Shown: piece by piece, positions 43,335 through 52,879 of the stretch | How positions within the stretch are numbered: the stretch's first letter is position 1 | Layout of the letters: each line of letters opens with the position of its first letter | Source: Polyangiaceae bacterium | Lineage (GTDB): Bacteria; Myxococcota_A; Polyangia; Polyangiales; Polyangiaceae | Reading direction: 5' to 3' | Length of the DNA stretch: 64,000 nt | NCBI GenBank assembly: GCA_025353725.1 | Contig: JANXOF010000073.1 | Coordinates: forward strand, 1-64,000 | Made by a program: the position numbers and the translations under genes | Notes under the pieces: model-generated | What the model was told of the DNA's origin: nothing | Databases searched by the model: none | What the model saw: the letters and a program-made list of their open reading frames with translations, nothing else

Positions 43335-46139
43335 CTAGTTTCGGACGAGGTTCCACGGGAGGTCTTTAATCTCCCACCCGGGTCCAGCGTACGTGTAGCC
43401 CCGCGCGCCCGCAGGGCTGGTACCGACCGAAACCCCATCGGCGACACCGTCCGCGTTTGCGTCGACGAGATCAGCGGTAAGCCCCGAAAATCCGTCGGCA
43501 AAGCCCCCCTGCGGCGACATCACCGGAATCGGCGGGATGAAAAGGCGGTTCCCGCTGACGATGGCCACGCCCGTCCACTCGGCGAGGGGCGCGGGGCCGT
43601 ACAGAGCGACAAGTTTCGCGGAACCGTCGTCGTTTGCGGTCGCGACGAGTGTAAACGTCACGGGTGTGGGGGGGCTTGCGGGCGCGCGTAGATTCGGAAT
43701 TGAGATGGTTGCTGTGTACGAACCGTCGAGCTTGAAGTTCGCTTTTTCGGCCGTTCGGTATTTGAATTCCCTCGCGGAACTTGTGGCGACTCCCGACTCC
43801 GATTCCAGGCCGACGTCGACGACGGCGCGATACTCCGTAGCTGCGTTGAGCCTGGCGTTCGGCGTGAGGGTGACCATGCGCCCGGTGGCGGTGACCGTCG
43901 CGGGGACGTTGGCTCCCGCGGGGTCGACGAGACGAACGCGCGCAAGGTTTTTCGCGTCGGCGAAGACGGGATGGGAGTGAGCGATCGTGATCGACGCGCC
44001 CGTGGGCAGGGGCAAATTTGAACGCGGGAATTCTGTAGTGGAGAAGAATTCGCGGGCCGTAATTTCTCCGACGTAATGCGTTAAGTCCGCGAGCTCCGCG
44101 CCGCTTAGCGTCGCACCCGAAAACTTGGCCATGTCGGTGACCGCGGCGTCGAGAGTCTTCGCGGAGCCGTCGCGGAACCACACGCCGAGGCGATACGTGC
44201 CGAGAAGCGAGGGAATGTCCGCGACCTTGCCGTCGCCGATGCTCTTTTCAACGCGTCCGCGCGACGTGCTGAGCGGGCCGCTGTGGCAAAAATTGCAATG
44301 GACATCGAAAAGCGCTTTGCCGCGGATCCCGTCGGCAGAGAGCGCGCCATCGCGCTCGGTGAGGCTATTCGCAGCGGGGGGAGGCATTAAGGAGGCCAGG
44401 TAAGCGGCGAGCCCGGTCACCTGCTCTGTCGTAGGCTTCGTGATGCCAACGTTGCCCGTCACCGTTTGCGCGTAGTTCCGAACACTACTCAAGTAGCCTT
44501 GCCAACCGAGCGGGTACGTCGCTTCGAGGGCGACGTACGCGCGTGACGCATAGCGATGCGTCGGAATGGGCCCTGCTTGCCACACGATCTTGTCGCTCAA
44601 GCCGTCGGCATGACAGCTCGCGCACGACCACCGGTCGCCAGAAATGATGGCCGTCGGACCGGCTTGCGCCGAGACGCCTGGACCCGTGAAGAAGCGAAGT
44701 CCACGCGCGACGTCGGCCGGTCGCGGGTCGGCCGCCACGACCGCGCTTCGCGTCGTGAGGACGCCGCCTTCGACCTTGATCTCCGTGACCTTCTGCTCTT
44801 GGTGTCCGAAGGCATACGCGGACCCGTCGCTCGCGACGGCGAGCGCGCGAGGGCGACCTGGCACTTCCACACGTTCGACCTCGTCGAGCGTAGCGGCGTC
44901 GAAGTGAACCGCGAGATCGCCGGCCTCCGACACGAGCCACAGGCTGCCGTTCGCGAGGACGGGCGAGTGAAGCGACACGAGGCGGCGCGCGGCTAACGGG
45001 CTCGCGCCGCCCGGAGGTACGGCCGAAAGTGTTTCGTCTTTAAAAAGCGTTTCCACGATAGATGTGGCCGATAGGTCAAATTTCGCAATTCCGTGACGGA
45101 AGCTCTCTGCCGCCGGGTCGGAGAGCGAGCCCGTCGGGTTGTTGCGAAGCGCCGCGACGTAAAGTGTCTTTCCGTCCGGCGAAACCGTAAGCCCGCCGAG
45201 GGTCGTTCCGACGTCGGCGATCGTCCGCGTGACCAACCGCGTCGTGAGGTCGATTTCGCTTACGTCCGCGCCCGTGACCTCGGAACTGATGCCCGTGCGC
45301 CGGCCCGCGACGTAGGCCTTCGTGCCTTGGGCGTTGAGGGCAAGATGAGTGGGGTCTACACCGACTTTGACGCGCGCGGCGACCGTAAACGTCGACAAGT
45401 CCACGATGACGACTTCGCGATTGTTGGGCGCGACGGCGAGAGCGAAAAGGCCGTCTTTAGTCGCGACGACATTCGCGACTTCATCACCGATAAAGATGCT
45501 TCGCGTCGCACGCATCGCCGTTGCGTCGACCACCGTCAAGGTGTCGTCACCGCGACTCGCGACGAGGACCATGTTCCTCGAGGGAACCGCGTGCACGGCA
45601 ACGGGCCACGAGCCGACGGCGACGGCGCCTGTCTTCGTGAGTGTCGCGCGATCCAGCAGCTCAATCTCGGGTCGCAGCGTGCTTGCGACCCACAGCTTGT
45701 CGCCAGACACGTGGAGAGCAGACGTGGGGAAATAGTTGAGGTTGTGGAAGGCGAGGGTCTCCGCGGACACGGCGCCAAGCGTCACGCTCGCACCGGAGGT
45801 GGTATCGACAAACCGGTAGGCGCCCGCGACGTGTGGCACGAAGAGCGTGCGCGCGGTCTCCTCGAAAACCTTGTTTTGGTTTTCCTGGGGACCCTCCGCA
45901 AGAGTCCATGGTCCGCCCTTCGGCAATACAAACGTTGCGCCCACGGGGAATCGGCTAGGCCCGGCGAGCGTGATCGGGGTCCCGGGGCCGCCTTCGGTGG
46001 TCGGCCCAGTGCCGCTGTCTCGGCCCACGTCTCCAGGCTCGGGCGTGGCGGTGGTCGAGGCTGCACAATCGAAAAGTGCAATCCCGCTTGCGAGCGTGCA
46101 AGCCACAGCGAGTACCGAAGTTCGTTGACTAATAAGCAT
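43335..46139 (-). CDS. Lipoprotein: beta-propeller plus di-heme cytochrome c domain
   Basis: 934 residues. The lipobox is ALFDC (Cys25). Residues about 100-480 form a YVTN/beta-propeller-type repeat region (LWVASTLRPEIELLDR, VLVASRGDDTLTVVD, TLYVAALRNNPTG). Two heme-binding CxxCH motifs follow, CASCH (506-510) and CNFCH (615-619), as in MauG/di-heme peroxidase-like proteins. A C-terminal Ig-like region (about 710-830) and a tail follow. It is likely an outer-membrane or periplasmic redox protein; the substrate is unknown. It belongs to a family of surface cytochromes common in delta-type bacteria. Confidence 0.85.
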   Translation of the reverse strand: MLISQRTSVLAVACTLASGIALFDCAASTTATPEPGDVGRDSGTGPTTEGGPGTPITLAGPSRFPVGATFVLPKGGPWTLAEGPQENQNKVFEETARTLFVPHVAGAYRFVDTTSGASVTLGAVSAETLAFHNLNYFPTSALHVSGDKLWVASTLRPEIELLDRATLTKTGAVAVGSWPVAVHAVPSRNMVLVASRGDDTLTVVDATAMRATRSIFIGDEVANVVATKDGLFALAVAPNNREVVIVDLSTFTVAARVKVGVDPTHLALNAQGTKAYVAGRRTGISSEVTGADVSEIDLTTRLVTRTIADVGTTLGGLTVSPDGKTLYVAALRNNPTGSLSDPAAESFRHGIAKFDLSATSIVETLFKDETLSAVPPGGASPLAARRLVSLHSPVLANGSLWLVSEAGDLAVHFDAATLDEVERVEVPGRPRALAVASDGSAYAFGHQEQKVTEIKVEGGVLTTRSAVVAADPRPADVARGLRFFTGPGVSAQAGPTAIISGDRWSCASCHADGLSDKIVWQAGPIPTHRYASRAYVALEATYPLGWQGYLSSVRNYAQTVTGNVGITKPTTEQVTGLAAYLASLMPPPAANSLTERDGALSADGIRGKALFDVHCNFCHSGPLSTSRGRVEKSIGDGKVADIPSLLGTYRLGVWFRDGSAKTLDAAVTDMAKFSGATLSGAELADLTHYVGEITAREFFSTTEFPRSNLPLPTGASITIAHSHPVFADAKNLARVRLVDPAGANVPATVTATGRMVTLTPNARLNAATEYRAVVDVGLESESGVATSSAREFKYRTAEKANFKLDGSYTATISIPNLRAPASPPTPVTFTLVATANDDGSAKLVALYGPAPLAEWTGVAIVSGNRLFIPPIPVMSPQGGFADGFSGLTADLVDANADGVADGVSVGTSPAGARGYTYAGPGWEIKDLPWNLVRN

Positions 46140-46241
46140 TACCTTCTCCTTATAGGCTTCTGTTCAACGCCACGCGCGCATCATTCTTCGAAGCGCAGGG
46201 CTCTGTCAATCGACCACTTGAGCTCGCGTTCGATGACCCAC

Positions 46242-48116
46242 TCAGAACGGTCGGCCCCCCATGACACGCTCCGCGAGGGGGACTAAGTCGCTGCACTGAC
46301 GTAGATCGAGTGGGCGATTTTCGCCCGGATCGTTCGCGAGGTCGAAGCAGTTCCACCCCCTATCACCCTGGTGGGCGAGCAATTTTCGCGTGCCCTGCAG
46401 GGCGCCCCAGTTTTTGAAGGCGCACGCCCACAGCTCGCTGCAGTTGGTGAGCACGACAGGCTGAGCAGGGGACCCCCCCCGCAGTAGACTTTGTCCGGGG
46501 ATTTGAGCCTTGAAAGGTACAAGCGTGGGCGCGTCCCACAGGCCGAGCAAGTCCATGATGGTTGGGAATACATCGAGCGTCGTCACCGGTTCGACGCGGA
46601 GCTCCCGAAGCTTGGTCTCCTCACTCGTCGTCAGCGTGCCCTGCGGCGCAGCGACCCAGAATGGGACGCGAATCTCGGGTTCGAAGAGCGTACCGGTGTG
46701 CCCGACGGCGCCCTTTTCATGCATTTGCTCGCCATGGTCTGAGACGAACACGATGACCGTGTGGTCGGCTCGAGGCGTACGCTTCATCGCTTCGAGAAAG
46801 CGGCCGACGGCTTTGTCTTGCATATAAATAGCGTCTTGATAACGGTTTAGAAGTTCCGTCTCGTAGCCGGGCCCGGTCGCCTCCTCTTGCGGGGTAAACG
46901 GCATATCATTCGGGTCGATTTTGTACGGAAAGTGAGTGTTTGACAAATGCACCACTGCAAAATAAGGCTCGCGGAGCTCGCCGATATCGTTGAGCGTATA
47001 ATCGATGAGCTTTCCGTCGTCGGCCCCGGTTTCGTAAGTCGCATCGGGCTCGAGCATCGTGGCGCTTACATGGCGGGTCCACGGCGAACCCTCGAGCCAC
47101 GTGCCGGAGTTTCCGAAGAGTAGATTTTGCGACGTGTAGTAAGCTGTCCCGAGGCCTGCCGCGTGGGCGTACTCCCACAAAAGCGGCGCGCTGTGGAGCG
47201 CTTCGCGGCTCACTGTGGGGAGAAGGCCGCTCCACATAATGGCGAGCGAGATCGCCGTCGTCGAGTCGAGGGCGCGCATCTGCGTGAGGGGAAACCGATC
47301 GGGCGCTGCGCGATTCGAGAACGGCGAAGTCGCACAGTCTTTTTCGTATTCGATACAAACGCTTTGCGCACGGACGGATTCGGTAATGAGCATAATCACG
47401 TTGCGTATTCGCGCGGGCGTTGCCGTGAGCACGCCGACCGGCTTCGGGGACCGCGCCCCGGGGTGAAGGCGTTCGACCGTCTCGTTGTGATCCCAGCGAG
47501 CGCGCGCAAGCTGCCCTAGAGCAGACAGGTACATCACGTCTGGACTTTGGCCTTGTTCAGCGCCGCGCTCCGGCGAGACAAATGCGGCGAGCAAGGTCGC
47601 GACGAGCGCCAAATCGAGACAAAGCCAACCCCTTGCGCGCGCGCGCATTGGCGCGAGTTTCAAGGCCGCGAACGGGAGCGCGAGCGCGACAGCAAACGCG
47701 GGAAGAACAGCGCGCGCGAACGTCCAGCGATCGAACCAGAGCTGCTGACCAATGCTCGGTAAGAAGGAGGTTCCGACGAGCACGGCGCGATGGTTCACGT
47801 AGGCCTGGTAGCGCTGGAACGTGTACACTTGGCTGCCGACCAGCACGAGGGCCAACGCGGCGAGGAGCACGCGCACGGGCCATCGCGCGAAGCCTCGTGC
47901 CCGCGACGCCACACCGACGAGCGAGGCCCACAGCGCGAAGCTAACGACAAGGCTGAAGAGGTAAAATGCGAGGCTCGAGCCCTCGAACGCAAGGAGCCGC
48001 GCGTGACGTTTAGTGAGGTCGACGGCGAAAATGCATGCTGTGGGTGCAAAGAGAAGCCCGCGACTTAGGCATCGACGGTTCCGTGCCGCCGCTCGCGACG
48101 ACGAACGAAGTCTCAA
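46242..48116 (-). CDS. Sulfatase-type membrane enzyme (EptA/LTA-synthase-like)
   Basis: About 624 residues. The N-terminal third has about four or five membrane segments (SLAFYLFSLVVSFALW, VLLAALALVLVGSQVY, AVLPAFAVALALPFAAL, LDLALVATLLAAF). The catalytic domain starts IRNVIMLITESVRAQSVC, where the E-S pair aligns with the metal/nucleophile region of phosphoethanolamine or phosphoglycerol transferases, and carries VFVSDHGEQMHEKG. I chose TTG at 48116, forming a TTGA overlap with the upstream stop; earlier frame sequence lies inside that gene. A transferase for envelope glycans or lipids is the likely class. Confidence 0.82.
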   Translation of the reverse strand: MRLRSSSRAAARNRRCLSRGLLFAPTACIFAVDLTKRHARLLAFEGSSLAFYLFSLVVSFALWASLVGVASRARGFARWPVRVLLAALALVLVGSQVYTFQRYQAYVNHRAVLVGTSFLPSIGQQLWFDRWTFARAVLPAFAVALALPFAALKLAPMRARARGWLCLDLALVATLLAAFVSPERGAEQGQSPDVMYLSALGQLARARWDHNETVERLHPGARSPKPVGVLTATPARIRNVIMLITESVRAQSVCIEYEKDCATSPFSNRAAPDRFPLTQMRALDSTTAISLAIMWSGLLPTVSREALHSAPLLWEYAHAAGLGTAYYTSQNLLFGNSGTWLEGSPWTRHVSATMLEPDATYETGADDGKLIDYTLNDIGELREPYFAVVHLSNTHFPYKIDPNDMPFTPQEEATGPGYETELLNRYQDAIYMQDKAVGRFLEAMKRTPRADHTVIVFVSDHGEQMHEKGAVGHTGTLFEPEIRVPFWVAAPQGTLTTSEETKLRELRVEPVTTLDVFPTIMDLLGLWDAPTLVPFKAQIPGQSLLRGGSPAQPVVLTNCSELWACAFKNWGALQGTRKLLAHQGDRGWNCFDLANDPGENRPLDLRQCSDLVPLAERVMGGRPF

Positions 48117-49372
48117 TGCGGATGCCACTTTTTGCTCTTGTCTTGCCACTCCACGCCTACGCCCTGAAAGGTGCGGCCGGGCGCGAGCCAGACATCGAAG
48201 CGCTTGGCCTGGGATTCGCTGCGAGCTACTTTGTCGTTGCCACTTGTGATCCGCCACTTCACGGCTTCCGCTTGAATGTGGCGTCGGAAGGGGCCTAGCT
48301 TCGCCGCCGGTCCGCTTCCGCTATCGGACCCACCGGCCGACCCACCGGCCATCAAGGTGACCTTCGAGCCAACCGCAGCACTTCCTAGGTGAGTGCCATC
48401 ATCGTCGTCGTCCTCTTCGGCAGAGCTGCGGGCGCTCTCTTTCGCCGCGTCGGCGGTGCTCCCATCGGAGCTCGCGTCCGATATCCCGGCGCTCACATCG
48501 AGCGTCGGGCCAGCGTCGTGGACCGCTGCGATTGGGCGGCGCGTCTCAGCTTGCCCGCCGTCGCTCATGGGGAAATCGCTCGAGGCTTGCCGCGGTAGTG
48601 GGGCGCCACTGGAACCGCTCGCCGTCGAAACTTGTGCCTCACATGTTTTTAGGACGAAGACGGCGAGAAGCGCTACGGAAAGCGTCAAAAGAGCGACAAG
48701 TGGCCACGTCCACCACGCGCGTGCTTTGCCATGCACGCGGGGCCCTTGCGCTACCGGCGGTTCGCTAGAGCCAATCTCGCCTGCGATTCTCGCCAGTCTT
48801 GCGACCTCCCGATGGCCTCCAACCGTACCGAAACTCGAAGAGGCAAGCCTCGAGAGACTCGCGGCCGCAGGCACAAGCGGGCTCTGTGGAGCGAACTTCG
48901 TAGCCCAATCCTCATAGCTGAAAACGTGCTCGGCTCGCCCGATCATGGCTCGCGGCGACGCGCCCCAGTTGATGATGTAGACCTTTTTTTTGGCCACCGA
49001 ATAAAGATAGTGCCGTCCATCATCCGCCTCGAGCGCCGGAATAGTGAACGCGGATTTGTAGTGTTCGAACCCGCTGTCCGGCGTCGCAAAGACGGCCGCT
49101 ATGCTTCCGAGAGCGTCCCGGAGCTCGGTGAGGGCTCGGTCGACATCCAAAGGGCTTCGAGCGCGCGCTTCATGGAGTGGCAGGAGCCCTGTCAAGTCCC
49201 ACCGAACCGTCACGGGTAAGCTCTCCGAACCTTCAGTCACGGGAATCAGAAGGCGGCCGTCGAAGAAGTTCGGCGCGTTCAGCTCGCTGGCGAGCTTCCA
49301 GATGGATACGCCGCCGACCAAATTCGGGAGCCACGTCGCGTGCGGTCCGTCGTTCATGCTGCTGCTGCTCAT
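48113..49372 (-). CDS. Single-pass membrane protein, unknown function
   Basis: A 419-residue protein. Residues 1-150 form a soluble domain (TWLPNLVGGVSIWKLASELN, then HYLYSVAKKKVYIINWG). One membrane segment lies at about 221-241 (WTWPLVALLTLSVALLAVFVL), followed by an Ala/Ser/Asp-rich stretch (about 245-340, with EEDDDDDG) and a C-terminal domain (RHIQAEAVKWRITSGNDKVA). It probably has a cytoplasmic N-terminus and an extracytoplasmic C-terminus. It overlaps the sulfatase-like gene by four bases (TTGA), so the two may work together. No family recognised. Confidence 0.72.
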   Translation of the reverse strand: MSSSSMNDGPHATWLPNLVGGVSIWKLASELNAPNFFDGRLLIPVTEGSESLPVTVRWDLTGLLPLHEARARSPLDVDRALTELRDALGSIAAVFATPDSGFEHYKSAFTIPALEADDGRHYLYSVAKKKVYIINWGASPRAMIGRAEHVFSYEDWATKFAPQSPLVPAAASLSRLASSSFGTVGGHREVARLARIAGEIGSSEPPVAQGPRVHGKARAWWTWPLVALLTLSVALLAVFVLKTCEAQVSTASGSSGAPLPRQASSDFPMSDGGQAETRRPIAAVHDAGPTLDVSAGISDASSDGSTADAAKESARSSAEEDDDDDGTHLGSAAVGSKVTLMAGGSAGGSDSGSGPAAKLGPFRRHIQAEAVKWRITSGNDKVARSESQAKRFDVWLAPGRTFQGVGVEWQDKSKKWHPH

Positions 49373-49469
49373 GCAACGCTCCGCGAAATCCTCATGATGA
49401 AAGCATTCCTCCGAAAAGGCAAACGCGCGACAGACACATGAATGATGTCCGCCGCGCGTTTGGGTTCAT

Positions 49470-49483
49470 GCCGCTCTCGCGGC
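49470..49483 (-). terminator. Short hairpin after pnp
   Basis: GCCGC-GAGA-GCGGC on the transcript side forms a 5-bp stem with a GNRA-type loop, 20 bases after the pnp stop. There is no T tract, so termination is only possible, not shown. Confidence 0.3.
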
Positions 49484-49502
49484 CAGCTTGAAGGTTAGCG
49501 AC

Positions 49503-51752
49503 CTAACGTCGACCACCACCGCCACGCCCGCCGCGATCGCCTCCGCGTCCACCGCGATCGCCTCCGCGTCCGCCTCCGCTATCCCGAGCGGGAGGAGCGC
49601 CGGCCCCCTCGCGAGCCGCTATCATTCTTGCTTTTGCCTGCTCCCCAGCCTCACCCTCGGGGAGGGGAAGAAGCTCGCGACGCGTAAGTCGGATTTTTCC
49701 GTCGCGACCGACCTCCAGAACCTTTACCTCGACTTCATCGCCCTCCTTCATCACGTCCGTGACGCGCTCAACGCGGGTATGCGCCATCTCCGAAACGTGA
49801 AGAAGGCCGTCCGTGCCGGGGAAGATTTCCACGAAAGCACCGAAGTCTGTAATCCGCTGGACGGTGCCCTTGTAAATGGTGCCGACCTCGGGCTCCGCAG
49901 TGATTCCTTTGATGATATCCATCGCCTTTTTCACGGCGACAGAGTCGGACGAAGCAATGTTAACCGTGCCGTCGTCTTCGACGTCAATCGCTACACCCGT
50001 CTGATCGACAATGCCCTTAATCGTCTTGCCGCCAGGTCCAATGATAAGGCGAATTTGATCAGGCTTCACCTTCAGCGTCGTGATCCTCGGTGCGTACTTC
50101 GAGAGGTCCGTGCGTGCCTCCGTGAGCGTTTCGGCCATCTTCGCTAAGATGTGAATGCGCCCCTCGCGAGCTTGGTCGAGGGCTTGCGTCATGATGGCGC
50201 GCGAAAGGCCCGCGATCTTGATGTCCATTTGAATGGCCGTAATGCCCTTTGCCGTTCCACACACCTTGAAGTCCATGTCGCCGAGGTGGTCCTCATCGCC
50301 AAGGATGTCGCTCAGAATGGCATTACGCTTGCCGTCCGTAATGAGGCCCATCGCGATACCGGCGACGGGGGCCTTCATCGGAACTCCGGCATCCATCAGT
50401 GAAAGGGTTCCGCCGCACACGGCAGCCATTGACGAAGATCCGTTCGACTCGAGTGTCTCCGACACGACTCGGATCGTGTACGGGAATTTCTCCTGCTCAG
50501 GCATCATGCGGACAAGAGCTCGCTCGGCGAGTGCGCCGTGCCCAATTTCGCGACGCCCTGGGCCGCGCATGGGCTTCGTTTCACCCGTCGAAAACGGAGG
50601 AAAGTTGTAGTGAAGCATGAAGCGCTTCCAACGCTCGCCCGTGAGCGAGTCGATCTTCTGCTCGTCGGCCGAGGTACCAAGCGTGGCGGTGACGATGGCT
50701 TGCGTTTCGCCGCGCTGGAACATCGCGGAGCCGTGGACGCGCGGGAGCAGGCCGACCTCCGTCGCGATCGCGCGAACGGTTTTCATGTCGCGGCCGTCAA
50801 TACGCTTGTTTTCGCTTAGAACGTATTCGCGAACGACCACGTACTTACGCTCTTCGAACTCCGCTTTGAGGAGCTTTTCGTACTCGGCGAACTTCTCGTG
50901 TCCGAGCTTCGCGGTCAGGGACTCGACCATGGCGTTTTTCGCCGACTTGTAGCCGTCGTAACGCTTTTTCTTATCCTTGATGAGCGAGGACTCGAGAATC
51001 TGCTTGTCGACAAGTGCCGGTACGAGCGACGCCACGTCGGTTGGGAGCTTCTTCGGCTCAAACGGGCGCTTGACTTTGCCGACCGCGGTGCGGAGTTGGT
51101 CGATAAGCTGGAGGATGGGCTGCGCTGCCTCGAACGCGAAGAAAAGAGCATCGATGAGATCCTTCTCACTCGCTTCCGCCGCGCCGCCTTCGACCATCAC
51201 GATGGCGTCCTTCGAGCACGCGACCACCATGTCGATATCGGCTTCGGCTTGCTGGTCGAACGTCGGGAATACGATGAATTCGCCGTTCAGCCGTGCGACC
51301 CGTACGCCCGCGAGCGGTCCATCCCAAGGGATGTCCGAAATGTGGAGCGCGGCGCTAGCGCCGCACAGAGCGAGCACGTCGGTCGCGTGAACCTTATCCG
51401 CCGAAAGGACCGTAGCGATGATCTGCGTGTCGTTCTTGAAGCCCTCGGGGAAGAGCGGCCGCATCGGGCGGTCCATCAAGCGGCAGGTAAGGATCTCTTC
51501 GTCCCGCTGTCGTGCCTCGCGCTTGAAGAAACCTCCAGGAATCTTCCCGGCGGCAAACGTCTTTTCAACGTACTCACAGGTCAGCGGGAAAAAGTCGAGC
51601 CCGGGCCGCTCGTCGCCGCTTACGGCCGTCACGAGCACCACAGACTCGCCGTAACTGATGAGGATCGAGCCGTGCGCTTGCTTGGCGAGCCGACCTGTTT
51701 CGAAGGTCAAGGGCTTGCCGTTGACCATTACGGATTCACGGACGAAAGACAT
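49503..51752 (-). CDS. pnp: Polyribonucleotide nucleotidyltransferase with Gly/Arg-rich tail
   Basis: 749 residues from the ATG at 51752 (MSFVRESVMVNGKPL), with a GGAG site about 11 bases before it. It has two RNase PH domains, a helical linker, a KH domain (IRLIIGPGGKTIKGIVDQTG) and an S1 domain (GTIYKGTVQRITDFGAFVEI). It degrades RNA 3'-5' with phosphate. After the S1 domain comes an unusual Gly/Arg-rich tail with repeated RGGDRGGRGG units, like RGG RNA-binding tails, coded by a short DNA repeat at about 49,507-49,590. It lies downstream of rpsO, the common rpsO-pnp order. Confidence 0.97.
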   Translation of the reverse strand: MSFVRESVMVNGKPLTFETGRLAKQAHGSILISYGESVVLVTAVSGDERPGLDFFPLTCEYVEKTFAAGKIPGGFFKREARQRDEEILTCRLMDRPMRPLFPEGFKNDTQIIATVLSADKVHATDVLALCGASAALHISDIPWDGPLAGVRVARLNGEFIVFPTFDQQAEADIDMVVACSKDAIVMVEGGAAEASEKDLIDALFFAFEAAQPILQLIDQLRTAVGKVKRPFEPKKLPTDVASLVPALVDKQILESSLIKDKKKRYDGYKSAKNAMVESLTAKLGHEKFAEYEKLLKAEFEERKYVVVREYVLSENKRIDGRDMKTVRAIATEVGLLPRVHGSAMFQRGETQAIVTATLGTSADEQKIDSLTGERWKRFMLHYNFPPFSTGETKPMRGPGRREIGHGALAERALVRMMPEQEKFPYTIRVVSETLESNGSSSMAAVCGGTLSLMDAGVPMKAPVAGIAMGLITDGKRNAILSDILGDEDHLGDMDFKVCGTAKGITAIQMDIKIAGLSRAIMTQALDQAREGRIHILAKMAETLTEARTDLSKYAPRITTLKVKPDQIRLIIGPGGKTIKGIVDQTGVAIDVEDDGTVNIASSDSVAVKKAMDIIKGITAEPEVGTIYKGTVQRITDFGAFVEIFPGTDGLLHVSEMAHTRVERVTDVMKEGDEVEVKVLEVGRDGKIRLTRRELLPLPEGEAGEQAKARMIAAREGAGAPPARDSGGGRGGDRGGRGGDRGGRGGGGRR

Positions 51753-52073
51753 ACAAATGAGCGCTCCAGTGCGCGGTGCCGCGTTCGTGCGGCTCAACGA
51801 ACCTGCCGAGGCCTTCAGATCACCTTGAGTCCTCGGTCAGCACCCACCAGTACAAGCGCCAGAAACTTTTGGAGCTCATCGAGGTTATCGAGGTTATCGA
51901 GCTCAGCGTTGAGTAGTACTCGTAGGGGCAAATCGAAGAGCAAGGAGAAGGGAGATACCCGGAGGGCTATCAAAAATGAAAACCGTATCAAAAACGAGAC
52001 ATTAGGCGCAACGAAAAGTGCACATGTGGGCTGCGTCGGGAGGTACTGCAACCGTAAATAGCCCGCGCAACTG
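51753..52073. other. rpsO-pnp spacer, no gene
   Basis: This interval holds no convincing gene; its frames are low-complexity. It includes a 9-bp direct repeat (ATCGAGGTT twice, then ATCGAG) bounded by two GAGCTC sites at about 51866-51901. It lies just upstream of pnp and could carry the 5' leader of pnp, where PNPase autoregulates in E. coli (known there, not shown here). Confidence 0.4.
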
Positions 52074-52118
52074 CGCAAAAGGGGGGGGTCGGCGTTCCGG
52101 CCAGCCCTCCCTTTTGCG
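52074..52118 (-). terminator. Hairpin between rpsO and pnp
   Basis: CGCAAAAGGG (52074-52083) and CCCTTTTGCG (52109-52118) form a perfect 10-bp stem, with further G/C pairing inside the loop. It begins 11 bases after the rpsO stop. There is no long U tract, so it may act as a terminator, an attenuator or an RNA-processing site between rpsO and pnp. Confidence 0.6.
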
Positions 52119-52129
52119 AGTGAGTGAAT

Positions 52130-52399
52130 CTACTTGCGGAGGTTAAGCGCGATAACCGTCTTGCGGTAGCGCTCCAAGCTCGTCTTCTTCAAGTAGCTAA
52201 GGAGCCGCCGGCGCTTCGAGACCATTTGCAACAAGCCTCGACGCGAGTGGTGATCCTTGAGGTGGGTCTTGAAGTGCTCCGTTAGGTAGGAAATGCGCTC
52301 CGTGAGGAGAGCTACCTGAACTTCGGGCGACCCAGTGTCGGTCTCGTGCGTGCGAAACTTGTCGATGAGTTCCGCTTTTTTCTCGGTATGAAGAGGCAT
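52130..52399 (-). CDS. rpsO: Ribosomal protein S15
   Basis: 89 residues from the ATG at 52399 ([20 protein letters not shown]), the usual S15 length; the extra upstream 28 codons of the open frame are not part of the family. It has the S15 motifs [15 protein letters not shown] and [20 protein letters not shown]. An AGGA site lies about 11 bases before the ATG. S15 binds 16S rRNA in the 30S subunit. It is followed by a hairpin and pnp. Confidence 0.98.
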   Translation of the reverse strand: MPLHTEKKAELIDKFRTHETDTGSPEVQVALLTERISYLTEHFKTHLKDHHSRRGLLQMVSKRRRLLSYLKKTSLERYRKTVIALNLRK

Positions 52400-52879
52400 A
52401 AATTCACAATCCTGATGAAGGGCATCCGCGAGAACGAAGGAAGGTAGGCTTGTACGGTAGTGTGCGACGTCGAGCAGAGTCATGCGCCCTTGCTCACCGC
52501 TTCCGCTTCCGCTTCCGCTTCGAGTGGGGCCCTAGCGGCACCGGACCCGAAAAAGGAAACGAGAAGGAAACGAGAGGAAAAAGAGAAAAACGGAAGCATT
52601 CCGCTCGATGAAAGACGAAAATGCGACGTCGCGATGCCGGGAGCCCACGTTCCTTTGAACCAGAAGAGCCTCGTGACCTACAAATCGCGAGTGAGGGACG
52701 CTCACCCGTCCGGAACGCATACCACGTTGTGCGGCCTGCGGGCATCGAAACGCGCGTGTCGGTGGGCCGCAAATTGGCCGGTCGAGCATGTGTCGAAGGG
52801 GTACGCTTGGTTTGGAGCCTGGACGCATGCGTGACGAAGTCGCTTCGAGGACGGTTTCGCGTGGGCGCCCCGAAGTCCT
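52400..52879. other. Intergenic between rpsO and the kinase; no gene
   Basis: No gene is visible. The interval holds four tandem CCGCTT units (52497-52520) and a purine-rich tract of GGAAACGAG and GAGAAAAACGG type near 52549-52595. It should contain the divergent promoters of rpsO and the kinase gene; none was clear enough to call. Confidence 0.4.
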
